Source: Butyrivibrio sp.
GTDB taxonomy: Bacteria > Bacillota_A > Clostridia > Lachnospirales > Lachnospiraceae
Direction: 5' to 3'
DNA length: 38,907 nt
NCBI GenBank assembly: GCA_024690635.1
Contig: JAILOW010000094.1
Span: 1-38,907 of the forward strand
Under the pieces are notes generated by a model that worked only from the letters and a program-made list of their open reading frames with translations, was not told the DNA's origin and did not search any database. Below, piece after piece: positions 17,027-24,927 of the stretch. How positions within the stretch are numbered: the stretch's first letter is position 1; each line of letters begins with the position of its first letter. The position numbers and the translations under genes are program-made.

Positions 17027-17055
17027 TTGTACCGGTACCATATTTTTAGTAAAAT
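17027..17055 (+). promoter_or_regulatory. Promoter of the EF-G-like gene
   Basis: TTGTAC (17027-17032) and TAAAAT (17050-17055) have a 17-base spacer. A perfect 10-bp palindrome GTACCGGTAC (17029-17038) overlaps the -35 and the start of the spacer and could be an operator. Confidence 0.65.
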
Positions 17056-17130
17056 AGCAGTATGAGATTTTTGGGGGACCAATTCATATCTCATGAATAT
17101 ACCCAAAATGTTGCGACTGGAGGACAAGAT

Positions 17131-19221
17131 ATGAACGTTTACACAACTGACAAGATTCGAAACGTAGTACTGCTGGGACATGGCGGCGCCGGCAAGACAA
17201 GTCTCTCTGAGGCAATGGCCTATCTGGCAGGTATTACATCCCGTATGGGAAAGGTTGAGGATGGAAACACTCTCAGCGATTTTGACAAGGAGGAGCAGAA
17301 GAGACATATTTCCATCAGCACATCAACCATTCCGCTTGAATGGGATGGACATAAGATCAATCTCTTGGACACTCCGGGATTTTTTGATTTTGTAGGTGAA
17401 GTTGAAGAGGCTCTTTCAGTAGCCGACGCAGCTATCATTGTTGTTTCCGGTAAGGCAGGAATAGAAGTCGGAACAGAGAAGGCATGGGACTTCTGTGAAA
17501 AGTACAAGATTCCCCGTATGTTCTTCGTATCCGACATGGATATAGATGATGTTTCCTACAGACAGGTAGTTCAGGATCTTACCGACAAATACGGCAAGAA
17601 GATGGCTCCTTTCAATCTTCCTATTCGTGAGAATGAGAAGTTTGTAGGTTATGTAAATGTTATACAGGAGAAGGGCTTTAGATGGGAAGGTAAGGAAGTT
17701 GTTGAGTGCCCCGTTCCCGAATACAATGAAGCAAACCTCCATCTTTTCAAGGACACTCTCATGGAGTCTGTAGCTGAGACTTCCGAGGAGTTCATGGACA
17801 GATACTTTGGCGGTGATACATTCTCAGAGGCTGAGATCAGAGCCGCAGTTCGCAGCAACGTTTGTGACGGAACCATCGTTCCCATCGAGATGGGTTCATC
17901 AACTCTTTGTCAGGGTATCTACACACTCCTTGATGATATCGTAAAATATATGCCCAGCCCTGAGAACCGCAAGATGGCAGGCATCAATACCAATACCAAT
18001 GAGATCTTTGAGGCTGACTTTGATTTCTCCAAGCCCAAGACTGCTTTTGTATTCAAGACCATGATCGATCCTTTCATCGGAAAATATTCCCTTATAAAGG
18101 TTCGCTCAGGCGTTATCAAGCCCGATGATCAGATGTTCATCGCAAGCAAGGATGCAGAGGTCAAGATCGGCAAGCTCTATATCCTTCAGGGCAACAAGGC
18201 TACAGAAGTTCCTGAGCTTCACGCAGGTGATCTGGGAGCTCTTCAGAAGCTGGATATTGCAACAGGAGATACTCTTTCAACCAAGGCTAATCCCGTTCAG
18301 TACGCAAAGATGGATATTTCCACACCTTACACATACATGAGATATCATGCTCAGAACAAGAGCGATATCGACAAGATCGCTCAGTCACTGGCTAAGCTCG
18401 CTGCAGAGGATCAGACCATCAGAGTAGTCAACGATGCAGAGAACCGTCAGACACTTCTTTACGGAATGGGCGACATGCATCTTGAGGTTATCCAGAGCAA
18501 ACTGCAGAACGTATACAAGGTTGCCATCGATCTTACAAAGCCCAAGGTAGCCTTCAGAGAGACCATCCGCAAGAACTCCGATGTGGAATACAAGTACAAA
18601 AAACAAACCGGTGGACATGGACAGTACGGTCATGTTAAAATGCGTTTTGAGCCTTCTGGAGATCCTACAACACCTTACGTATTCGACCAGGTAGTTGTGG
18701 GCGGAGCAGTTCCCAAGAACTTCTTCCCGGCTGTAGAAAAGGGTATCAATGAATCTGTTCAGAGAGGACCTCTTGCCGCTTACCCTGTAGTAGGCGTTAA
18801 GGCAACTCTTTACGACGGATCATACCATCCCGTAGATTCTTCCGAAATGGCATTCAAGGTTGCAGCATCAGGCGCATTCAAGAAGGGATTCATGGATGCT
18901 TCACCCGTGCTTCTTGAGCCTATTGTTTCTCTCAAGGTTACAGTACCGGACAGCTTTACCGGTGATGTAATGGGAGATCTCAACAAGAGAAGAGGACGTG
19001 TCCTCGGAATGAATCCTTCTCTTACCGGCAAGCAGGTCATTGAGGCAGAGGTTCCCATGATGGAACTCTTCGGATACTGCACACAGCTTCGCTCCATGAC
19101 AGGCGGTAGCGGAGATTTTGAGTATGAATTTGCCAGATATGAGCAAGCTCCTTCGGACGTTCAGGCCAAGGAAGTTGCCGACAGAGCAGACAAGGTTGCT
19201 GCAGCAAATTCAGAGGAATGA
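17131..19221 (+). CDS. Elongation factor G-like GTPase (EF-G2 type paralogue)
   Basis: The 696-residue protein has EF-G domain order: GTPase (about 1-280), domain II (about 300-390), domain III, domain IV with GGHGQYGHVKMRFEP and YHPVDSSEMAFKVA, and domain V near 600-680. The P-loop is GHGGAGKT (16-23) instead of the AHIDAGKT of true FusA, and G3 is DTPGFFDF. The G4 guanine motif, normally NKxD, reads SDMD (134-137), keeping only the Asp. These features place it in the EF-G-like group found beside a separate FusA. Its role in translation, perhaps ribosome rescue, recycling or back-translocation, is unproven. The start is ATG 17131, with GGAGG at 17119-17123; an in-frame upstream extension from ATG 17062 lacks a ribosome site. 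It is monocistronic with a terminator. Confidence 0.9.
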   Translation: MNVYTTDKIRNVVLLGHGGAGKTSLSEAMAYLAGITSRMGKVEDGNTLSDFDKEEQKRHISISTSTIPLEWDGHKINLLDTPGFFDFVGEVEEALSVADAAIIVVSGKAGIEVGTEKAWDFCEKYKIPRMFFVSDMDIDDVSYRQVVQDLTDKYGKKMAPFNLPIRENEKFVGYVNVIQEKGFRWEGKEVVECPVPEYNEANLHLFKDTLMESVAETSEEFMDRYFGGDTFSEAEIRAAVRSNVCDGTIVPIEMGSSTLCQGIYTLLDDIVKYMPSPENRKMAGINTNTNEIFEADFDFSKPKTAFVFKTMIDPFIGKYSLIKVRSGVIKPDDQMFIASKDAEVKIGKLYILQGNKATEVPELHAGDLGALQKLDIATGDTLSTKANPVQYAKMDISTPYTYMRYHAQNKSDIDKIAQSLAKLAAEDQTIRVVNDAENRQTLLYGMGDMHLEVIQSKLQNVYKVAIDLTKPKVAFRETIRKNSDVEYKYKKQTGGHGQYGHVKMRFEPSGDPTTPYVFDQVVVGGAVPKNFFPAVEKGINESVQRGPLAAYPVVGVKATLYDGSYHPVDSSEMAFKVAASGAFKKGFMDASPVLLEPIVSLKVTVPDSFTGDVMGDLNKRRGRVLGMNPSLTGKQVIEAEVPMMELFGYCTQLRSMTGGSGDFEYEFARYEQAPSDVQAKEVADRADKVAAANSEE

Positions 19222-19246
19222 TTCATAATTCAGAGCATTATGAAGA

Positions 19247-19276
19247 CCCTTCCGCTTTACGGCGGAAGGGCCTTTT
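19247..19276 (+). terminator. Terminator of the EF-G-like gene
   Basis: CCCTTCCGC (19247-19255) pairs perfectly with GCGGAAGGG (19262-19270) around TTTACG, followed by CCTTTT. Confidence 0.88.
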
Positions 19277-19337
19277 CGTTTAACTATTTACACTATTTTT
19301 ATTATCAACTGTTTTTTATTTGTGATAGTATAAGACC

Positions 19338-21284
19338 ATGCAGATTTCAAATTACTTTTTTTACAATTCAGTGGGCGAGTATGTGAGTCTTCTCATTTCG
19401 GGATTACTCATGTTTGTCATGTTTTATACCAAGCCCAGAAAGACTTATGTTTACAAATACATATTTGTAGGCAATTTTTTGTCTATCATAGCAAGTCTAT
19501 TGCAGATCATCATCCTCAGGATAGCCAGTGTTCCCGACAGATATTACAACAGATATATCTTTTTGGGACTTCTTTTGGCCTTCCTTCTTGTTTATAACGG
19601 CATACTTTACTTTATCTTTTCCTATGTGAACATGATGTCCATAGCAAGACGAGAGCAGAGAAAAGAATTTCTTTTGATGTACATTCTGCTGTCTATAGTT
19701 TACGTAGCAGGTGTTATTGTTGAAGTTGTGTCCGGAGGCCTTTATACAGTATCAGTGGAGGGCATAGATCTTACACGTTTTACAAGGTTTTACTGTACCG
19801 CAGGCATCATATGCTGCCTTGTGAGCTTTTATGCTTCTCTTACCAACAAGAGACATATTTCCAGAGTGATCTGGACTACGGTTTGCCTTATCGTTCCCAT
19901 AGAGGTCATCATGCTTGTGGCTCAGATCATCACCGTAAAAACCTACGGAACCATGTTTACCGGTATCACTTATGCGCCGATATTTATGCTGGCATTTCTT
20001 CTTTTCCACGGCGTTCCCTATGATGAGGAGTCCGGCTGCGGAAGTCAGAGTGCACTTGATGATTTCCTTTTAAAAAACCTGGGAAGAAAGAGGTTCTACA
20101 TCATGTATGTGCAGTTTGCAATACCTGCCCTTGATGTGATCTCTTTTGATGATAAAGATCTGACCATGACCGGCATAAACGCCTGCAGATCCATTGAGGC
20201 CATTAGCCCCAATGTTCACATGTTCAGACTTGAGCAGGAAAAATTCGTAAATATCATTGATGTATCCGACGAGAAAGAAGCATTCAGGATCGTCGAAGAA
20301 ATAAGGGGAGTATTTGACAGGGTAAAGCTTCAGCTCAAGATCCCTTTCAACTACGCGATGATCGCCGGTGAGGCTGTGCCTGAGATAGAATCCACTCCCA
20401 AATACAGGCAGTTTATGGAATATATCTACAGGGTTCACAGCGATAAAGACAACAGTCATTATTATTACATACAGCCCTCTGATTATGAGGAATTTAGGGA
20501 TATCTTTGAAATAACCGCTACACTAAAGGACATAAGGAACAGACTTGATCTTGAGGATGAGAGAGTGCTTGTTTATGCTCAGCCTATATTCAGTGTTGAG
20601 TCAGGCTCTTTCAAGGTTGCGGAAGCCCTTATGAGGATAAAGCTTGGAGACAGGATCATCACTCCGGACAAGTTTATTCCTATTGCTGAGGATACGGGTT
20701 GTGTTCATGCCCTTACCAGCATAATCCTCAATAAAGTCTGCAAAACGGTTGAGACACTTTCCGAGCACTATGATTTTGATGCCATATCAATAAATGTGTC
20801 GTCAAAAGAGCTGTCCGAGAAAAATATGCATGCCAACCTTTTGGAGATCATCGACAGTTATGACATCGATACTTCCAAGATAAGGATGGAGATCACAGAG
20901 TCTGCCATGTTTGACAAATATGATATTGCCAACAGGAACATGGAGATCCTCACAAACGCAGGTATCCAGTTCTATCTGGACGACTTTGGAACCGGATACT
21001 CATCTCTTGAGAGAGTAATGAACTGTCCTTTCAAGACTATCAAGTTTGATAAGACGCTTTTGTATAAATCTCTTGATGATAACAGAATGGACGATGTCAT
21101 GGCTTATATGATCGAGGTATTTAAAAAGAACGGATTTGTTACCCTGGTTGAGGGTGTTGAGGATGAAGCCCAAAACAAGTACAGTATGGACAGAGGCTTT
21201 GATTATATTCAGGGTTATCATTATGCAAAGCCTGCTCCCATCGAGGAACTTCGAAAGTATTTCAATAAAAAGAGTTTATTCTGA
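19338..21284 (+). CDS. Seven-helix membrane EAL protein (c-di-GMP phosphodiesterase type)
   Basis: The 648-residue protein starts with about seven hydrophobic helices in residues 12-225, a membrane sensor region. A poorly conserved GGDEF-like domain follows (about 240-385) with no recognisable GGDEF signature. The C-terminal EAL domain (about 400-640) keeps the catalytic set: EALMRI (Glu), INVSSKEL (Asn), RMEITESA (Glu), LDDFGTGYSSL (Asp pair), IKFDKTLL (Lys), LVEGVED (Glu) and YIQGYHYAKP (Gln). It should hydrolyse c-di-GMP in response to a membrane or extracellular cue. There is no clear ribosome site before ATG 19338, and a -10-like TATAAG sits at 19329-19334, so the translation start is unusual. 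A terminator follows. Confidence 0.9.
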   Translation: MQISNYFFYNSVGEYVSLLISGLLMFVMFYTKPRKTYVYKYIFVGNFLSIIASLLQIIILRIASVPDRYYNRYIFLGLLLAFLLVYNGILYFIFSYVNMMSIARREQRKEFLLMYILLSIVYVAGVIVEVVSGGLYTVSVEGIDLTRFTRFYCTAGIICCLVSFYASLTNKRHISRVIWTTVCLIVPIEVIMLVAQIITVKTYGTMFTGITYAPIFMLAFLLFHGVPYDEESGCGSQSALDDFLLKNLGRKRFYIMYVQFAIPALDVISFDDKDLTMTGINACRSIEAISPNVHMFRLEQEKFVNIIDVSDEKEAFRIVEEIRGVFDRVKLQLKIPFNYAMIAGEAVPEIESTPKYRQFMEYIYRVHSDKDNSHYYYIQPSDYEEFRDIFEITATLKDIRNRLDLEDERVLVYAQPIFSVESGSFKVAEALMRIKLGDRIITPDKFIPIAEDTGCVHALTSIILNKVCKTVETLSEHYDFDAISINVSSKELSEKNMHANLLEIIDSYDIDTSKIRMEITESAMFDKYDIANRNMEILTNAGIQFYLDDFGTGYSSLERVMNCPFKTIKFDKTLLYKSLDDNRMDDVMAYMIEVFKKNGFVTLVEGVEDEAQNKYSMDRGFDYIQGYHYAKPAPIEELRKYFNKKSLF

Positions 21285-21310
21285 TATATTGTGGTATATT
21301 TTGATAAAAA

Positions 21311-21335
21311 AAGAGGCCTTTGGCCTCTTTTTTTT
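21311..21335 (+). terminator. Terminator of the membrane EAL gene
   Basis: AAGAGGCC (21311-21318) pairs with GGCCTCTT (21322-21329) around TTT. It is preceded by an A run and followed by T to 21335, so it could act on both strands. Confidence 0.92.
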
Positions 21336-21350
21336 AGGCTTTGACCCTCC

Positions 21351-21379
21351 TTGACACTTGTGGTATGATTGTATACAAT
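21351..21379 (+). promoter_or_regulatory. Promoter of the citrate synthase-GntR-icd operon
   Basis: A consensus TTGACA (21351-21356) and TACAAT (21374-21379) are separated by 17 bases. The -10 and most of the spacer lie inside a long dyad, listed separately. The leader to the first ATG is about 36 bases. Confidence 0.85.
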
Positions 21380-21385
21380 TATACC
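21362..21385. promoter_or_regulatory. 24-bp dyad over the -10: probable GntR operator
   Basis: Eleven of twelve base pairs are symmetric. The core ATTGTATACAAT (21368-21379) is perfect, and GGTAT (21362-21366) and ATACC (21381-21385) extend it, with one G/T mismatch. GntR/FadR-type regulators bind palindromes with a GT-N-AC core of this kind. The operon's second gene is such a regulator. Position over the -10 implies repression. Confidence 0.75.
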
Positions 21386-21420
21386 TAAAAGACAATTTAT
21401 ATCCCAAGAAAGGCTTTGCT

Positions 21421-22854
21421 ATGAGTGATCTGAATACTTTCCAGAATCGTCCGGTGACAATGAATGACAAGAATAACCTGCTCCAGATCGAAGAGCATAT
21501 GTACATTCTTGATGACGTCGCTAAACCCAATGTTTTCAGAAACATGTTCCCATATGAGGAAGTCCCCAAGATTCCTTTCAACGACAGGATCGTTCCCCAC
21601 AATATGCCAAAAGAAATCTGGATCACGGATACCACTTTCCGTGACGGCCAGCAGTCCAGAGCACCTTACACCACAGAGCAGATCGTAAGGATCTATGACA
21701 TGCTCCACGAGCTTGGCGGCCCCAACGGAATGATCAGGCAGAGTGAGTTCTTTTTATACAGTAAGAGCGATCGCGACGCCGTGTACAAATGTTTGGAGAA
21801 AGGTTATAAGTTTCCTGAGGTTACCAGCTGGATCAGAGCCAGTGAAGAGGATTTTAAGCTGGTAAAAGAGATTGGAATGAAGGAAACGGGTATTCTGGTC
21901 AGCTGTTCGGATTACCACATCTTTTTAAAGCTTAAGATGACAAGGCGTCAGGCTCTTGAGCATTACCTTAGCATTGTAAAGTCATGCCTGGATGAGGGCA
22001 TAAGCCCCAGATGTCATCTTGAGGATATTACAAGAGCTGATATTTACGGCTTTGTTGTGCCTTTCTGTATCGAGCTTATGAAGCTCAAGGATGAGTACAA
22101 GATCCCTATCAAGGTCAGAGCTTGCGACACCATGGGATATGGGGTGAATTTCCCCGGTGCGGTTATCCCCAGAAGTGTTCAGGGTATTATATATGCCATC
22201 AATACCAATGCCAGTGTTCCCAGCGAGCTTATCGAGTGGCACGGTCATAACGACTTCTACAAGGCTGTTACCAATTCCACCACAGCCTGGCTTTACGGCT
22301 GTGCATCAGTTAACACTTCACTGTTTGGTATCGGTGAGAGAACAGGAAATACGCCTCTTGAGGCCATGGTCTTTGAGTATGCCCAGTTAAAGGGCCACTT
22401 AAACGGCATGAATACTCAGGTAATCACGGATATTGCTGAGTATTATGAAAAAGAGATAGGATATACGGTTCCTGCCAATACTCCTTTTGTCGGCAAAAAC
22501 TTTAATGTTACAAGGGCCGGTATCCATGCAGACGGTCTTCTTAAGAACGAGGAGATCTACAATATCTTTGATACCGAAAAGTTCCTTCGTCGTCCGCCTG
22601 TAAGTGCGGTTTCGAACACATCGGGACTTGCGGGAATTGCCCATTGGATCAACATCCATTACAAGTTAAAGGACGAGCATGCGCTTGGCAAGCAGTCTCC
22701 TCTTGTGACAAGTATCAAGGAGTGGGTTGACAACGAGTACGCAAACGGAAGAGTAACCGTTATGACAGATAATGAGCTGGTAAATGAGATCGAAAAGGTT
22801 TCAGCCGAGCTTGGCATGGAGATCAAGGAAGGAGAGGTCATTACCAAAGGGTAA
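21421..22854 (+). CDS. Re-citrate synthase-like DRE-TIM metallolyase (homocitrate/isopropylmalate synthase family)
   Basis: The 477-residue protein belongs to the DRE-TIM family that condenses acetyl-CoA with a 2-oxo acid. DTTFRDGQQS holds Arg74-Asp75, and HGHND (274-278) holds the two metal-binding His. LEDITRAD and VRACDTMGYG are other active-site strands, and GIGERTGNTPLEA is the family's signature loop. It lacks the long regulatory C-terminus of LeuA. In anaerobic Clostridia a member of this family is the Re-face citrate synthase. The isocitrate dehydrogenase two genes downstream makes that the best call: oxaloacetate plus acetyl-CoA to citrate. Homocitrate or isopropylmalate synthesis remain alternatives. 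ATG 21421 is chosen over an in-frame upstream start because AAAGG precedes it and the upstream part overlaps the promoter. Confidence 0.82.
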   Translation: MSDLNTFQNRPVTMNDKNNLLQIEEHMYILDDVAKPNVFRNMFPYEEVPKIPFNDRIVPHNMPKEIWITDTTFRDGQQSRAPYTTEQIVRIYDMLHELGGPNGMIRQSEFFLYSKSDRDAVYKCLEKGYKFPEVTSWIRASEEDFKLVKEIGMKETGILVSCSDYHIFLKLKMTRRQALEHYLSIVKSCLDEGISPRCHLEDITRADIYGFVVPFCIELMKLKDEYKIPIKVRACDTMGYGVNFPGAVIPRSVQGIIYAINTNASVPSELIEWHGHNDFYKAVTNSTTAWLYGCASVNTSLFGIGERTGNTPLEAMVFEYAQLKGHLNGMNTQVITDIAEYYEKEIGYTVPANTPFVGKNFNVTRAGIHADGLLKNEEIYNIFDTEKFLRRPPVSAVSNTSGLAGIAHWINIHYKLKDEHALGKQSPLVTSIKEWVDNEYANGRVTVMTDNELVNEIEKVSAELGMEIKEGEVITKG

Positions 22855-22866
22855 TGAATACCTGAC

Positions 22867-23547
22867 ATGGAAAATCGAGATTTAAAACAGGAAGTAACAG
22901 ATAAGTACTCTCTCAGAGGAAGAGTTTTTCACAGGATCAGAGAGGATATCCTAAACGGAAAATACAAGGACAATGAAGAACTCAAGGAAGTTGCCATAGG
23001 TAACGAACTTGGTGTCAGCAGAACCCCTGTAAGAGAGGCTTTCAGACAGCTTGAGCTGGAGGGACTCATTCAGATCATCCCCAACAGAGGAGCTTATGTT
23101 ACAGGCATCAAGGTAAAGGACATCAAGGATATCTACCAGATCAGGTCCAAACTTGAGGGACTCTGTGCAAGATGGGCCTGCGAGCATATCACAAAAGAGC
23201 AGCTTGAGGAAATGGAAGAAGTCATTTACCTGGCTGAATTTCATGCTGCAAGAGGACATATGGATCAGATGGCGGAGCTTGATAACCGCTTCCACACCAT
23301 CCTCTATGAGTCATGCGATTCCAAGATGCTTGAGCATCTTTTAAAAGATTACCATCAGTATGTATGGAGAGTCAGACAGAGGACTCTTTCAAGCTCAAGA
23401 GGTGCAGTATCCAATGTTGAGCATAAATACATCATGGAAGCCATCAGGGAAAACAATCCCGACAAGGCAGAAGAACTGGCCAATCAGCATATGTTAAATG
23501 CCTATGAGAACATGCTTGATAACGGCCTTTTGGATATGTTTGACTAA
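22867..23547 (+). CDS. GntR family regulator, FadR/FCD subfamily
   Basis: The 226-residue regulator has an N-terminal winged helix (about 20-85) containing [20 protein letters not shown], the GntR recognition helix, and [13 protein letters not shown], the wing. A helical FCD ligand domain (about 95-220) follows, with a likely metal site from Asp/His in ELDNRFH, His in EHKYIMEA and His in NQHMLNAY. Such domains commonly bind carboxylic acids, so citrate, isocitrate or 2-oxoglutarate are reasonable ligands here. It lies 12 bases after the citrate synthase gene and 28 bases before icd, inside the same operon. A matching dyad covers the operon promoter, so autoregulation is likely. Confidence 0.93.
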   Translation: MENRDLKQEVTDKYSLRGRVFHRIREDILNGKYKDNEELKEVAIGNELGVSRTPVREAFRQLELEGLIQIIPNRGAYVTGIKVKDIKDIYQIRSKLEGLCARWACEHITKEQLEEMEEVIYLAEFHAARGHMDQMAELDNRFHTILYESCDSKMLEHLLKDYHQYVWRVRQRTLSSSRGAVSNVEHKYIMEAIRENNPDKAEELANQHMLNAYENMLDNGLLDMFD

Positions 23548-23575
23548 AAATATCATTACAGCATCGGAGGATAAA

Positions 23576-24784
23576 ATGGCAAAGATTCAGATGAATACCC
23601 CCATAGTGGAGATGGACGGAGATGAGATGACAAGAGTCCTTTGGAAGATGATAAAGGACAAGCTTATTCTCCCTTATATCGATCTAAAGAGCGAGTACTA
23701 CGACCTTGGTCTTAAACACAGGGACGAGACCGACGATCAGGTTACCGTGGACAGCGCTAACGCCACTTTAAAGTACGGCGTTGCCGTTAAATGCGCCACC
23801 ATCACACCCAACAATGAAAGGGTTGAGGAATACAACCTCAAAAAGATGTGGAAGAGCCCCAACGGTACCATCAGAGCAATCCTTGACGGAACTGTTTTCA
23901 GAACTCCCATTATGGTTAAGGGCATCGAACCCAATGTAAGAACCTGGACTGAACCAATTACCCTTGCAAGACATGCCTACGGCGATGTTTACAAGAACGT
24001 TGAGATGAGGATTCCCGGTCCCGGCAAGGCTGAACTGGTATTTACAGGCGCAGACGGAAAAGAGGTCCGTGAGACCATCCATGAATTTAAAGGCCCCGGT
24101 ATCATTCAGGGCGTTCACAATCTTGATGATTCCATCGAGAGCTTTGCAAGAGCCTGCTTTAAGTATGCTCTTTCCGAGAAAAAAGAACTCTGGCTGGGAA
24201 CCAAGGATACCATCAGCAAAACCTATGACAGAAGGTTCCGCGAGATCTTTGATGAGGTTTTTGAAAAAGAGTTTAAGGCTGATTTTGAAAAGGCCGGAAT
24301 CACCTACTTCTATACACTTATTGACGATGCGGTTGCAAGAGTCATGAAGTCCAAAGGTGGCTTTATCTGGGCCTGCAAGAACTACGACGGAGACGTTATG
24401 AGCGACATGGTTTCTTCTGCTTTTGGCTCACTTGCCATGATGACTTCCGTTCTTGTTTCCCCTACAGGTATATATGAGTACGAGGCTGCTCACGGAACAG
24501 TACAAAGGCACTATTATAAGTACCTCAAGGGAGAGCCTACATCCACCAATCCCGTAGCTACCATTTTTGCCTGGACAGGAGCTCTCAGAAAAAGAGGAGA
24601 GCTTGATAACATTCCGGAGCTTGGAGTATGGGCCGATAAAATGGAAAAGGCAACTCTTTCCGTTATCGAATCAGGCAGAATGACAGGCGATCTTGCGCTT
24701 ATCACAACCCTTGAGAATCCCAAAAAGCTTGGAAGTGAAGAGTTTTTGGATGCTATTGCGGCTGAATACGACAGCATTGCATAA
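23576..24784 (+). CDS. icd: NADP-dependent isocitrate dehydrogenase, dimeric eukaryote-like type
   Basis: The 402-residue enzyme decarboxylates isocitrate to 2-oxoglutarate. It resembles the short dimeric type shared with eukaryotic IDH1: [13 protein letters not shown] at the start, [13 protein letters not shown] (substrate loop), RHAYGD with catalytic Tyr135, [11 protein letters not shown] with catalytic Lys210, and [17 protein letters not shown] (metal-binding Asp). In [10 protein letters not shown], Arg311-His312 are the residues that select NADP. The start is ATG 23576 with GGAGG at 23566-23570; an in-frame upstream extension would run into the GntR gene. As the last gene of its operon it completes the path from citrate to the glutamate precursor, with aconitase needed from elsewhere. 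Confidence 0.96.
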   Translation: MAKIQMNTPIVEMDGDEMTRVLWKMIKDKLILPYIDLKSEYYDLGLKHRDETDDQVTVDSANATLKYGVAVKCATITPNNERVEEYNLKKMWKSPNGTIRAILDGTVFRTPIMVKGIEPNVRTWTEPITLARHAYGDVYKNVEMRIPGPGKAELVFTGADGKEVRETIHEFKGPGIIQGVHNLDDSIESFARACFKYALSEKKELWLGTKDTISKTYDRRFREIFDEVFEKEFKADFEKAGITYFYTLIDDAVARVMKSKGGFIWACKNYDGDVMSDMVSSAFGSLAMMTSVLVSPTGIYEYEAAHGTVQRHYYKYLKGEPTSTNPVATIFAWTGALRKRGELDNIPELGVWADKMEKATLSVIESGRMTGDLALITTLENPKKLGSEEFLDAIAAEYDSIA

Positions 24785-24835
24785 GAAGGAATTGTTAATA
24801 TCTTTATGATATTACGTCAATTTTACCTCGCCCTG

Positions 24836-24864
24836 TTGCAATAATCATTTAAACATTATAAAAT
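24836..24864 (+). promoter_or_regulatory. Promoter of the LacI-type regulator
   Basis: TTGCAA (24836-24841) and TAAAAT (24859-24864) have a 17-base spacer. A LacI-type operator match begins 3 bases after the -10 and covers the predicted start site. Apart from this, the 143-base gap after icd shows only a weak AATATC/GATATT hairpin. Confidence 0.65.
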
Positions 24865-24866
24865 GA

Positions 24867-24880
24867 TTAAAACGATTAAC
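24867..24880. promoter_or_regulatory. Candidate LacI operator at the regulator's own promoter
   Basis: TTAAAACGATTAAC matches 11 of 14 positions of the perfect palindrome at 26090-26103, with the whole right half identical. It covers the predicted transcript start of the regulator, which suggests autorepression. Confidence 0.6.
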
Positions 24881-24927
24881 TAGGCATAAATGCTATAGTG
24901 TTTCTGTTATTGTATTGGTGAGGTAAA

